Assembly: GCF_007655135.1 (NCBI RefSeq)
Contig: NC_045133.1
Location: 434,001 to 498,000, forward strand
Reading direction: 5' to 3'
Length of the DNA stretch: 64,000 nt
DNA from: Punica granatum
Lineage: Eukaryota; Streptophyta; Magnoliopsida; Myrtales; Lythraceae
Position 1 is the stretch's first letter, and every line of letters starts with the position of its first letter. The notes below the pieces were generated by a model. The model saw only the letters and a list, made by a program, of their open reading frames with translations, was not told the origin of the DNA and ran no database searches. This document shows, piece after piece, positions 1 through 10,570 of the stretch. Made by a program: the position numbers and the translations under genes.

Positions 1-98
1 GCGATGGAATCCATGTCCGTTTTGATTGATAGTTAATAGTTATTGTTATGGATTTAAAAAGAGAAGAGTGAGAAAGAGCTGGTGGAATGCCTACTTAC

Positions 99-839
99 CT
101 TATAGGATTCCTCGTCCAATCGATCACTATTGGCGTCGACCCACTCCTGGTACTGCTTCAGGAACACCTTGTACCTTTCCAGGCACATATCATCCGTGTC
201 TCTCCGCGCCTTGCTGCCGTCTAAATCCTCCAGGTCAACCGTGTCCGGCAGCATCTTGTGACCTTCCCGGATGAACCTGAGCTCCTCCTTGTCGACCTCC
301 CACCCCCGCGGCGGCCAATCGCGGGGCGCCACCTGCCTGACAACCACGGGGCCGGCCCAGACAGTAGACAGCTCCTCGGGTATCTCCCCCTTGATCTCGA
401 ACTGCTTCCGGTACCAGTCGTCCTCTGTGAGGCCCATTTCGTGGATCCTCTGGGCGCGGTAGTTAGGGTTGAGCATGCGGAAGGCCTCGATGGCCTCGGG
501 GGACTGGAGGGGGACCTCCTCGCCCTCGTTGAGGGACTTGCGGGCGAAGTCGGCCTCGGGGGAGAGGACCTCCTCCCAGGGAGCCCAGCCGCGCTCGATC
601 CAGTTCCTCCGGCGGGCTTGATCCTCGGTCTCCTTGTCCTTGGGGCCAAAGTTCTGGAGGAAGGTCTCGTCGACGGGGAACTCGTCGGAGGCGAAGCATT
701 TTCGGGGGAAGCCGAGGGCGGGAGAGGGTTTAATGGGAAGGAGAAGGGAGGAGAATTGGGGGAGATAGGGCTTCGGAGCTGCCGGAGGAGGAGGAGGAGG
801 GAGGAAGGAGAAGAGACGAGGAGTTTGAAGGAATTGCAT
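99..839 (-). CDS. Chloroplast-targeted conserved protein, first exon (partial gene)
   Basis: This is the first coding exon of a minus-strand gene whose later exons lie left of the window. It begins with an ATG at 839 and stays open for 247 codons to a strong donor (TATAAG|GTAAGTAG) whose last exon base is 99. The first ~50 residues are rich in Ser, Pro, Leu and Phe and poor in acids (proline run [11 protein letters not shown]), as expected of a chloroplast transit peptide. The mature part is acidic and tryptophan-rich, with pieces such as RRNWIERGWAPWEE, GLTEDDWYRKQFEIKGEIP and APRDWPPRGWEVD, and no membrane segment. It looks like a conserved, stroma-located plant protein of unknown biochemical role. 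I do not recognise the family with certainty and assign no function. GC content is much higher than in the flanking DNA, so other reading frames are also open here; this frame is preferred because of its transit peptide and donor. Confidence 0.75.
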
Positions 840-1017
840 TATCTGCGGCTGCCCTGCCCTGCCCTGCCCTGCCCTGCGCGCGTCTTCAGTGCAGTAAGAG
901 ACTGGTGAGCCAGCCAGCCAGCCAGCCAGCCAAAGGGTTTTGCTTTTTGCGCGGGTTCTTTCTTTCTTTCTTTCTTTCTTTCTGCGTTAGATAGATAAGA
1001 TAAGATAGATAGACAGT

Positions 1018-1056
<39 letters not shown>

Positions 1057-1060
1057 GATT
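840..1060. repeat. Cluster of simple repeats upstream of the plastid-protein gene
   Basis: Directly upstream of the ATG at 839 lie four short tandem arrays: four CCCTG units near 853-875, six AGCC-type units near 910-931, six or seven TTTC units near 958-982, and an AT run of about 30 bp near 1022-1053. They sit in the presumed promoter and 5' UTR of the minus-strand gene. Such arrays are prone to length change. Confidence 0.85.
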
Positions 1061-1179
1061 TTTTTTAATATAATATATATATTATTTTCGATGGAGACCA
1101 TGACGTCCAATCCTATATGCCTGGGCCCGAGTGAGCTTATGACATTTTGACGTGCCAGTGCTAATCCTAATCCCATCCC

Positions 1180-2490
1180 ATGCAGAAGCTTGCGAGCAAC
1201 AGAGACAATTTAACTAGGACGAAATATTACTTTGCAAATAATAATTGACTTACTTAACAACCTCAATTGCGGAGACGATTCCCTTTATATCACAATTTGA
1301 AATTGCGGTGGATTCTCGTATTCTACCATCCACTCCACCGCGCGGAGGAAACCCATAAATTGTTTGTTTTATTATCGTCGATCACTAAATAAAATATGAA
1401 GTTAGTGTTACATCATCCACTCTGCTCTGCTTCATTCCGGTGGATGAGATTGGATTCGGTCGCAATTAAAGACCCTCCCAGCCTCCCTATGGTCCATATC
1501 CATAGTGTAGAGTTGGGACTGCTAGCCACTGTCCAACCAATCCAAATGAATGGATGTGCACAAAAGAATTTGATGGATGTGCGCCCCAAACGCACTATAT
1601 ACATGACGAGTCCTCACCTGTAAGCAAGCAAGCAACATCCAGTAGTTCAGATGGTATGCCATTTTTAATGTTACAAATAAGGGAATTTGCCACGACGGCA
1701 AAGTTAAATCTCGTGTATTTTTTGTACGACTACCCTTTCTCGTTTGGGTGATAACCTCGTAGATATGCTACGTACAAGCACACCGAGAGGAACACACACA
1801 ACTGAACTGAGAAAGGGATTGAAGCTTTTGAAACATCTTTTAGACACGGACATGATACAATGGGTATTGGCGTACAACCGAACCTGTCTTACAAGAAGAT
1901 AACAAACTAGCATTAATGGCCTATCCCAAGAATGAGAACGGTGGCATTGCCTGTTCGAGCTTTGAGGACTCCACCTCACTTGCGCACCTACCGGTCCTAC
2001 CCTGCAGTTCACCCATCAACTTCTCTCTGTACTCGTCAATAGAGCTCTAATTTCACCGCACAAGATGAACATTGGCATATAAATGACTCAACATCCTCTC
2101 AAAACTACCAGTTGATTCCTTCCATCTTTATGCCAATGGATGGCGGTATGGTACGATGGGATTGTAGAAAGAAATCAACCCCAGACAAAGCATTTGGCGT
2201 GTCTACATGGGGCTAAAATATAAAGATCTGAAACATTGAATCCAATAATGCCTGCAGTTTGCGTAAAATCAATTGCCTGGAAACTGAGGGGGATATCCTC
2301 TCGATCCAAAAGACGAAAAGGCAAGCATCATAACAAAGATCGACAACCTATCCAAAGACTACAGGAACTTTAAGTAGAAGCTGAAAGCCAAAATGTTTGA
2401 TCATGTTCACTAGCTTGAATGAAATGGTACCCTCGGCTTACAAGATCCGCGTATTAAGAAACAGATCCCAACCCTGAAAAGTATCCGTCT
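1180..2490. other. Intergenic spacer and RPN7 3' flank
   Basis: This is AT-rich DNA between the first gene's upstream side and the RPN7 stop codon. The ~250 bases just below 2494 are presumably the RPN7 3' UTR. The short open frames here have no coding character, and I see no recognisable element. Confidence 0.6.
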
Positions 2491-2493
2491 ACT

Positions 2494-3764
2494 TCACAGA
2501 TCAATGACACGAGACAGCTTCTGGATCCGGTTCAGTAGGAAGTCCCCTTGCTTAATGGTAGCCTGATAAAGCGCATTCTTAGCATCAGGTCGGTTAGTCT
2601 CGAGAACACCTGCAACCTTATCAATCTTGCAATGAAGCTTCCCACCAGCAATGAATCGTGACAGCTCCCTACAAGCCAAAAATGCGCAGGTTACACTCAA
2701 ATCAAGAAATAGAAACGACCCACAAACCAACAAGAGAACATCTCCGATACAAGGGGGGAGAAAAAGGCAGAAAATTAGTCCCTTACAGATCAATGAAGTC
2801 GACAGTTACTCCAAAAGCCTTTGACATCGCTTGGATGGTCACACTCTTGTACGATTCGAGGAACTGGGAGTAGACCACAATTCTGACCTCCCTCATGTAA
2901 TACCGGAAGTGAGGATGCAAGTAACGGTCCAACTTTATTTGCTCAGTCAAACCAGCTAAAGGAAAATGACACAGATTTGACAATTAGAATTGGTCACCCA
3001 GGAAGGCATTATGAACAATCATTTCAGAGATACATTGCTCACTCACCAAAAGCTAAGAAAAATGACTTATATTGACAATCATAGAGAGAGTTCAAAAACC
3101 CAGACAGATATGGGACTTTTCCAATCACGGTCAAGATCTCAGGAGCATCCACAACCTGCCCAAACAAACAAAACACACAATGCAGAAATGAGGTTCCCAA
3201 TAATTAAAAAACAACTTGGCAACAAAACGATGCAAGAATGAGCCGCAGCTATGCCAACTAGCAGAATACCTTCTGCTTCAGGGAAACTCTGTCCAATGAT
3301 ATTATACTTGTAAGGACTGTGTAGAATATGAATGTGTCGTACGGGAAAAGTTCATAGGTTGTGAAGGTTGAAATGGAATCGAGGAACAAATCGGCCGCCC
3401 TCCTAAAGTTTCGGGTGGACATGCAATAAAGGCCTTCATAAACCTTCAAACGGTTTTTCCTTTCCCAGTCACCTCCTTCTTCGAACAAGCTGGATATATT
3501 TGCATCAGACATAAGAAACATGAGAATGTGTTGGCCATGTTTAGCAATCTATGCAAGTCCACATTCATGTTAGCACTCACTTCTTTGCTTTGTCAATGCT
3601 CTTGGAAATAAGATCAAAATCCATGTAGAAAAACCCAAGCTGCAATGTATAGAAAACTAGGTCCATCTTTTGCCCAACAGCGACTGTTTTAGTTTCAGTC
3701 ACCTTGAGTTGCTCCAGTGCTTTCTCCTGGAATTTACAGAATACGTGTCAGAGAGACCGCCGCA

Positions 3765-3808
<44 letters not shown>

Positions 3809-5004
3809 TGGGGAATACCAGAGTTGTGACAAGACTATAAGAAATAAACTTGCCCGTACCTTGTCACCAATTTGGATGAAAAACAAGGACTTAGCCAAAT
3901 GAGCTTCTCTAACTTCACTTTCACCTAAGTTTTCTTCAGCATCTGTTATCCTGAACAAGGGAAGGAAAACTTGTTCAACCAAGCAAGGATAGAGATGATG
4001 GCTATGCTTATCATGCTTTAATGTGGCTAGATCTTTGTATCAGTTGGGTGATGCTAACTGCTCTTTATTCCCTCTGAGACTTATCCTATACTCTGTTCTT
4101 AGCCTAAGCCCTTTATTTAAAGCCATCCGATTTGCTTATCAACGAGGAATATCATTCTAAGTAACAGCAACAAATGCCGAGCTTCGTCAGAATGTTTGCC
4201 AGGAAGAGCAATAGTCTACACATAGTCGGACTAGTGAGGCCATCATGTTGTCAATCGTCAAAGGAACTCACTCTAACAGAACCATGTAACCAATTTCGCT
4301 TCTCATTGATTGTATTCAAATGATGTAAGGCCACTATGCTATCTATACCAGTGGATGATTATTTTACAGCCAGAGTACCACATGGAAACTCCATATAAGT
4401 CAGCACTTGCTAATCATCCCAAAGAGTAAGAGCTGTAAAGCCTCACTTCAGCAATAAGAAAAGGGCATAAAGTGCAGATGTTTTAATTTAGCACAAAATT
4501 AACAAGTAACCAATTTCAAAACCTAATCTCTCAAGCATAGATCCAAATCCTACCATAGCGTCTGAAAGCAGGACCTAATAGCGATATCATTTCTCCATGG
4601 GCATTCTCTTAACAAAGCAAACAATAAAGAAAGTAAGAACGCCAGAAAACTCACTTCTCGTCGAGCTTCTTGAGCTCCTGATCGATATTTGCACGCATTG
4701 AGTCCAAAATCCCCTGATCCCTCTCCAAAACTGACTCCTCGACTAGGGTTTCGTAGAGCGAAATCATGTCTGCAAGCCCAAGAAAGAACACGGCAGATTC
4801 AGCTCAATTGTGCTCAATTTGGTGTAATTGAATCAGAACGGCACTGAATCGGCGGGGAATGATATTACCATCGGCTTTGATGGAGGCGAGGACCTCCTCC
4901 TTAAGGCGGACCTTCTCGATGTCTTGAACGTCGGGGTGCCGGAGAAGGAAGAGCTTGTGCGCCAGCACGAGGTGAGGCTGCTGAGTCCCCTCTTGGCCTT
5001 CCAT
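2494..5004 (-). CDS. RPN7: 26S proteasome regulatory subunit RPN7 (PSMD6), complete, 8 exons
   Basis: RPN7 is a PCI-domain subunit of the lid of the 19S regulatory particle, which helps hold the lid together during degradation of ubiquitinated proteins. Exons on the minus strand are 5004-4869, 4769-4655, 3950-3860, 3726-3581, 3489-3270, 3155-3047, 2955-2787 and 2668-2494. They sum to 1161 nt, or 386 residues, the usual length for this family. The N-terminus contains [15 protein letters not shown]. The middle has the TPR-like helices ([19 protein letters not shown]). The C-terminal half is the PCI domain ([49 protein letters not shown]), ending in [14 protein letters not shown]. All eight junctions use GT-AG and keep frame. 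The intron between exons 3 and 4 carries a 42-base homopolymer. Assignment is from strong recognition of the family sequence. Confidence 0.96.
3765..3806. repeat. Homopolymer of 42 G (C on the RPN7 sense strand)
   Basis: This is an uninterrupted run of 42 guanines on the plus strand, inside the RPN7 intron between exons 3 and 4 and about 40 bases from the exon 4 acceptor. On the transcribed RNA it is a poly(C) run. It is G-quadruplex-prone DNA, and its true length is unreliable in any assembly. Confidence 0.95.
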
Positions 5005-5127
5005 GGCTACTCGATGCTAAGTCACTAAGCTCAAGAAACGTTCGCTGGGTGTTGAAACAGTGGGAGCTTCTTTGCTTGGGAAAGGAGGAAGAAGAAAATC
5101 GTTCCTCCTCTCCGTCAGTCCCCGATG

Positions 5128-5134
5128 ATTTATA
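5128..5134 (-). promoter_or_regulatory. Probable TATA box of RPN7
   Basis: On the minus strand TATAAAT follows a GC-rich stretch, 124 bp upstream of the RPN7 start codon. The match to the plant TATA consensus and the spacing are good; no transcription start is known from the sequence. Confidence 0.5.
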
Positions 5135-5363
5135 CCCGCCCGCGTGGACGGATTTTCCCTTTTTTTTTCCCTCTTTATTTTCTATTTATTATCGTAAAAC
5201 CAAAAAAAAATAAAATTCTATAGTAAAGTTTCAGAAGAAAACCTTCTTCTTCTTCTTCTTTTTTCAGTGATAGAAGGAAAATCATTATAAAAAAGAAAAA
5301 ACAGGAGAACATCTTTCTTTTTCTAACCCCAAGACGAGGCCGAATTTCGATCGCGTTAAATAT

Positions 5364-5948
5364 TGTTGAGAAGTAAAATGGGATAAATCCCACATCGAAA
5401 AAGAAAAGGAAAATCCATAAGTTAATATATGACTTGGGTACCACCACTTATCAGATTGAGTTTTTAAGTGGAAATGAGCCCAAACTCATATAAGTCCAAT
5501 GGAAATTTAATATGGTATCAGAACCCAGGTTATGCATAGCGCGCCCACGTGCGTATGCGCACCCACACCGTGCCAAGCCCAATATCTCCGAGTGCAGCCA
5601 ATAGTGCGCCTCGTGTTACTGTCCCCCCTCGCCCGAGCATGGAAGATATAACACCGTGCCAAGCCCAATATCTCCGAGTGCAGCCAATAGTGCGCCTCGT
5701 GTTACTGTCCCCCCTCGCCCGAGCATGGAAGATGAGCCCGGCTCGAGGTCAATTGTTGAGGGCCAGATGTTTGGGCACGTGACAACATGTAAGCATAAAT
5801 AAACCACATGTTACACGTGAGAGCGGGTGTTGAGGGGTAAAATGAGATAAATCCCACATCGGAAAAGAAAAGAAAAATTCATGGGTTAATATATGACTTG
5901 GGTATCACCATGGGCCCAAAACCATATAAATCCAATGGAAATTTAATA
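5364..5948 (+). mobile_element. Terminal-repeat retrotransposon in miniature (TRIM)
   Basis: Two near-identical direct repeats act as LTRs: 5364-5512 (149 bp) and 5828-5948 (121 bp; it lacks ~28 bp present in the first). Both start TGTTGAG and end AATTTAATA, sharing a long core including GATAAATCCCACATC and TTAATATATGACTTGGGTA. Immediately after the left LTR, 5513-5524 reads TGGTATCAGAAC, an 11/12 match to the primer-binding site for initiator tRNA-Met. A purine-rich stretch (GAGAGCGGG) abuts the right LTR. Five-base target duplications AATAT flank the element at 5359-5363 and 5949-5953. The ~315-bp interior has no gag or pol, so it is non-autonomous. The 3' LTR ends in TA rather than the usual CA. 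Confidence 0.88.
5565..5733 (+). repeat. 86-bp tandem duplication inside the TRIM
   Basis: A block starting ACACCGTGCCAAGCCC at 5565 is repeated from 5651 with a period of 86 bp and essentially no differences over ~83 bases. It lies within the internal region of the retroelement. The identity implies a recent duplication or an assembly artefact. Confidence 0.9.
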
Positions 5949-5969
5949 AATATGAACATTAAACATTAA

Positions 5970-6277
5970 GAGTGCGTTTGGATTTAGAGTTGAGTTGAGT
6001 TGAGTTGAGTTTTGGTTTTAATTGGTTTGTAATGATTGTATTGTTGAATTATGAGAAAAAGTGTGAAAAAGTAATAAATAATTGAGAGAAAGTAATGATT
6101 AAGTAATGATTGTGTTGTTGAATTATGAAAAAGTAATGAATAGTTGAGAGAATTTAATATTAAAAATTGAATTGAATGATTAAAAAAATTTAAAAAATGA
6201 AAAAATGTAATGATTGTGATGTTGAATTGAAGATAAGTGGAGTTGAGTTGAAAAATTTTCAAAAAACAAACACACCC
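5970..6277. mobile_element. MITE, PIF/Harbinger (Tourist)-like
   Basis: This 308-bp AT-rich element has imperfect terminal inverted repeats, GAGTGCGTTTGGATTT at the left and GGGTGTGTTTGTTTTT (read inward) at the right, matching at 12 of 16 positions. It is flanked by the trinucleotide TAA on both sides (5967-5969 and 6278-6280), the typical target duplication of PIF/Harbinger elements. The sub-terminal part repeats GTTGA. There is no coding capacity. It lies only 21 bp downstream of the TRIM. Confidence 0.7.
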
Positions 6278-6280
6278 TAA

Positions 6281-7706
6281 ACAATTCAAGAATGAAGCAT
6301 TGTAATCCCTGTTGTAACATCCACAAACCATAAGAAGTCGAGCCTAGAGGGGTACATACTAAGTTAAGTTGATGAACTTCTAAGAGAAGAAAAAGTGCAT
6401 AATTCGAGAGTCGATCGGTATACGCTAATATATATATATAGATATAGACATATAATAATAACAATTTGATTGAAATAGTGAAAAATCATAGACAAATATA
6501 TGAAGTTAATTTTTAGAGTAAATACCAATTCGAATAATGTAAATTTTTTGGTGATTTTACCTTATCACGTGACATTTGAAAGGCATCAATCCCATTACAA
6601 TAAACATGATGATGAGCGTTAATTACTCGAATAATTATCATAATTATTCTCAATTTTAGTAATTCTACCACACTAAATTATTGTAAGGTATAATTATTTA
6701 AAATTTTCTCATCAACGAGGGATTGTAGAAGATCTTATACAAATTTTGGATAACAAGTTGCTATCTCTCGTGAACGTTAATTATTATTTTAAATGGCAAA
6801 ACTGTCAAGTTTCAGAGTTTAAGTAAATTTGATGGACGCCTTACAAGTACGTATGGTAAACTCATATTATAAATTCGAGAGTATATGTACCAAATAAGTC
6901 TATCTATATATAATTAATATCCTTCATTATAAAATGGATATTTTAAATTTAGACCAAAATATATAAGTACCAAGAAGGTATTATACTATAGTAATATTAA
7001 ATATAAAGTCTAAAGTCCGACCATACACTCAAAATTAGCTCCGAAAAGTGATAAAAGTGTCCAAAACCATCCATACCATACGTCGTAACAAAGCACGGTT
7101 GACAACCACATCGCAATCAAACATCATCACGAACATGACCCATTAAAGAAAAATCCCCAATTTTGTCAAATTAGATTGTAAAGTCAATAATCTATTTCAT
7201 TTCTTGGATGGGCTGCAGCTCAATGGGCTGGATGGGCTAGGCAATTTTTCCTTGAAAAATCACGTAAAAAGTGATTGGGTCAAACTCGGATAAACTCTCA
7301 CGAGTTTACTGAGTTCACGATTTTGTTTGCGAATCCGCCCGAGTTTATTAGGATTTGCAATTATGATCCAAATTAACTCGATTCTATTCTCTAGAAGTGT
7401 AAACTCATCCGAGTTTATGAATTGTATCGCGATTTTCACAACCATGTTTAAATGGTTTGATTTATCTTAGGATGGAAACAAATAGAAAATCTCCCACCAA
7501 TGCCACTCATGAAATGAGAGGAAGGGGATTCATTTCAAACATCAATCAAAGATGACTACAAAACAACCCAAAACACAAACCGGGACATAGTTTCTTTCTG
7601 ACTGATTCAACTTCTAGGACAAACATTTCAATGAAATTATTCTTTTTTCGGAAAAGTGGTGGAACCTTTCATTCAATCAAAAACGTAGTTACAACACCCA
7701 CATCCA
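6281..7706. other. AT-rich intergenic DNA
   Basis: No gene is visible. Around 7260-7450 the words ACTCGGATAAACTC and GAGTTTAT recur in both orientations, suggesting a further degenerate inverted-repeat element whose ends I could not define. Confidence 0.5.
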
Positions 7707-7887
7707 GGGACGGATTTAAGAGGGGGCTCGCCCCCATTGTATTCGGAAAAAATTATGAAATTTGTATCGGAAATTGTCGAGTCTACCAATTTTTCAATGA
7801 AATTATCCTTTTTCACCTCACTTGACTTTACGATACAAAATTTCTTTCGACTCTGCTCCCCTTGGACAAAATTTCTAGATCTGTCCC
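7707..7887. mobile_element. Short inverted-repeat element (MITE-like), degenerate
   Basis: The left end reads GGGACGGATTTAAGAG and the right end, read inward, GGGACAGATCTAGAA, giving terminal inverted repeats with a few mismatches around ~180 bp. The interior includes GGGGGCTCGCCCCC near the left end. I see no convincing target duplication. A dispersed non-autonomous DNA element is the best reading. Confidence 0.45.
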
Positions 7888-7972
7888 AACCAACACCCTT
7901 CCGAGCGCAACAGCATCAGGCTAAACTATTAAAACATAAGGCAGCACCCAGCAACCAGGGCAAACAAATAAT

Positions 7973-8420
7973 CTAATCAATGGCACGCATGCCCAACTTG
8001 ACAGCTAAAGATGAACTTGCTATTTTAAATTTAACTTTTGGCAGAACAAGAACCTTCTCACTGATGCTATATACAAATTTCTTTACCAAACTCGAAACCG
8101 AAGCAGCTACCTTCTTGAAGACTATTGAATTCCTCTCCTGCCACATCCAATATACATAATATGCCATAGGAGCCTCGAGATGATAGCATCTAATTTCCTT
8201 CCACAAAGGATCCAAACAGATCAGGAGTGCCAAATAGCTGCAGGTCTAGAGACTCCCAACTTACCCATCATACTTCTCCAAATACTACCTGTGACAGGAC
8301 ATGTGAGAAATAGATGATCCCTTCTCCAAATACTTCTCCAGCACGCAAACAATACTCATCACCCTGATCAAGCCATGCTTCTCTAGAAATCAACAGAGAC
8401 GATTCACTCGAGTAAAATCA
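7973..8420 (-). pseudogene. LINE (non-LTR retrotransposon) 3' remnant, zf-RVT region
   Basis: Read on the minus strand, ~8330-8260 encodes DHLFLTCPVTGSIWR, and 8233-7973 continues in another frame with YVYWMWQERNSIVFKK and a helical tail. These are hallmarks of the cysteine-rich domain that follows the reverse transcriptase in plant LINEs (a DHLFF.CP..K.VW motif followed by WxERN). The frame is broken between the two parts, and no reverse transcriptase core is present. It is a dead 5'-truncated or internally deleted copy. Confidence 0.65.
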
Positions 8421-8649
8421 GCAATAGAATCACCAGATCAGGAAAGACAAGTATAACCAAACATATATACTTGGGCATACAATTATATTCGGATATTTTC
8501 TTCACTACTCACAAAAGTGTGCTACCTAAGCTTGGAACAATAGGGAATGTCGATGTCTACTTCAGGAAGTTCCCAGTTGTCGTCATCTTCACCATCACCA
8601 TAACCATCATTCATCTTCTTCTTCGGAGTCCCTCCTTTGCCTGTATTGA

Positions 8650-10010
8650 ATTTTTAGCCTGTGGGCGCCTGAGAAGCAATGACATGTTCAAGGATTCGTT
8701 ACATGTACGGAAAGAACACATCATACGAGAAGCTAGGCTCTCAGAAAGATGCTAGCAGAAAAGTATGCAACATTTGAAGAGAACTGATTCAAACTAGAAG
8801 CTGGGAACTCCATAATAGCGAAATTGAACGAAAATCTCTGACTACCGTCATCACCAGCAAGAAGAAACTAAGGACTCGAGCCAGACCTGGAAAAGCTACA
8901 CATTAATACATGTCATGCACTCATCTTCAAAAAGCACAAAAAAAAAAACCAGATAATGTTAATATTGGGGGCGAGTGGTGCAGCCTGCTGTAAATATTTG
9001 CATTATGTCTCTTTCTTCACTCCGCGGCGTTTCACCAAGATCACTATCAAGTATCGAGAAAATTGGCCTCAATATCAATAAATCAGAACTCTCATGGAGG
9101 ATAGCTGGACATCAGAGATTACAATGACCAGTACAGGCGACGAAGAATCAAATCATCACTATGTTTATTCCTTTTTCTACTTATTCTTCCAAGTGCAATA
9201 TGGATTAGCATTGCACAAAACAGCAACCAGTTTTGAGGTAATATTCGCAAATGCCTGTGCCACATTACTGAAACAGCTACTTTTTCCTGTTACCAAACAG
9301 AGCCTAAGTTTTATTATTACAGAGACAGTCTTGTAAACTCTACGAAAGATATCTAATTAACATCCAGTCAACACTAAACGTGCATTTCCAGGTGAGGTTG
9401 TTACATTACACGTCTAGTGTTGTTACTCAAACAGCTGCGTACATTTGTGACTTCTAATGCAAGGCTCTGCGTCCAAATCCACCAGCATCAGCGTAAACTT
9501 CGTGGAAAACAGAAATGAGTTCATCAAAACTTCAGAAGTTGACATGCTAATGAGCCGATAATTTATTCATTTCAGTGGACGAAATTTAACCCGAAGACTA
9601 AGTGAAACGCGATGACATTTGCACCCCGGAGGGAGGTTTGTTATGATACATCAGCTTCATATCCCAACTCTCCTTCAGTTTTGTTTATTTCAGATTAAAA
9701 AAAAAAACAGCGCTATTGTATTTCTGATAAACAAATCAATCTCTCAAACTGCTGATGTTAATCAGAGATATGAACTCGATGCTTGAGCAGCACATACTTG
9801 TCAAATGACTGAATAAGACAATTTGATAGAATAGTTCCCAATATCATATTATAACTGCAGTCAGAAAAAATGGAAAAAGTCGATGATTGATCAAATGACT
9901 CCTACAGCTGATTTCATGCATATATAAGAGACAGGCATTGAGCATAGAAATCAAAATGGTAATGATCATTGTGGCCGGAGTGATCCGATCAGTGTAAATC
10001 ATCGACCAGA
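8650..10010 (-). other. Large intron of the S21 locus
   Basis: This is the ~1.4-kb interval between the core and acidic-tail exons of the S21 locus. It is AT-rich with no embedded gene. Its end nearest the core exon (9775-10010) is homologous to 23247-23518 beside TEL2; see the separate entry. Confidence 0.55.
9775..10010. repeat. Segment shared with 23247-23518 (S21 intron copy)
   Basis: From GATGCTTGAGCAGCACATAC through GGAAAAAGTC and AAATGGTAATGATCAT to ATCGACCAG, this stretch aligns along its whole length, in the same orientation, with 23247-23518. There are scattered substitutions and small indels. It is intronic here and intergenic there. Confidence 0.8.
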
Positions 10011-10570
10011 AGTATGTTACATATAACGAACCTCTTGCTGCTGCGATATCTCTTGGCAGCGGCAGCTTCTCGGGTTTTACGCTTCTTTGGCTCCCGCTTG
10101 GTCTCGAAGAACCTCCTCCGCTTGCATTCCTGCAGCACGCCCGCCTTCACCACCTCCCTCCTGAACCGGCTCACCAGCGTCTCCTCGGGCTCGTTGTCCT
10201 CGGGAGCTAGCTTCACGTTGCAGTACACCTTCCTGAAAAGCAACCTGCTTTTCTGCGGCACGCCATTCTCCAATATCCTCTCCTCCCGAACCGGCTCACC
10301 AGATACTGCGGGGTTTCGTTGTTGTCCTTGTCCTTAGGGACTACCATCAAGTTGGAACTGAAGAATAGGATGTTCGCTTTCGTCAGCACCCGATACAGAA
10401 CCGACAAGGTGTTGGCGGTTTTGACAGGCGCCAGAGGCTGCCCAAGCTTATCGGACACCAGCGGGGCACATGCCCGGAGGTCGGAGTGTGGCCGAAGCTG
10501 GAGAGACGGCGGTGAAGAAGAAGAAGAAGAAGGGGAGGAAAGAGAGAGGTGGTGGCGCTGTCGCGGTCAT

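Larger units (their letters stand above)
8522..10570 (-). pseudogene. RPS21: Plastid 30S ribosomal protein S21 (bS21c) gene, frames disrupted
   Basis: bS21 is a small basic protein of the plastid 30S subunit. The S21 core lies at 10273-10021: DNEPEETLVSRFRREVVKAG, then ECKRRRFFETKREPKKRKTRE. After an intron (donor T|GTAACA, last exon base 10021) a final exon, 8640-8522, encodes the acidic plastid-S21 tail DDDNWELPEVDIDIPY. The N-terminal part is disturbed. An ATG at 10570 starts a transit-peptide-like frame that hits TAA after 40 codons. The serine-rich transit continuation, ending LTKANILFFSSN, lies in the +1 frame without an ATG and runs into a segment (PKDKDNNETPQYLVSRF) resembling a diverged duplicate of the core start. 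The true core is in the original frame again. So at least two frame changes separate start and core. I read it as a pseudogene; an unrecognised extra intron or sequence errors are the alternatives. Confidence 0.6.

Noticed and set aside
221..908. Overlapping open frames of 142 and 216 codons within the first gene
   Set aside because: Shadow frames of a GC-rich exon; only the 839 frame has a transit peptide, conserved-looking sequence and a splice donor.
1704..2012. 102-codon minus-strand open frame
   Set aside because: No recognisable motif, no splice context, and AT-rich spacer composition.
3717..3982. Gly-rich or Pro-rich frames through the G42 run
   Set aside because: Artefacts of the homopolymer within an RPN7 intron.
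5984..6331. 115-codon minus-strand open frame
   Set aside because: It is the reverse reading of the AT-rich MITE at 5970-6277.
8471..8755. 94-codon plus-strand frame
   Set aside because: It is the antisense of the S21 acidic-tail exon (8640-8522).
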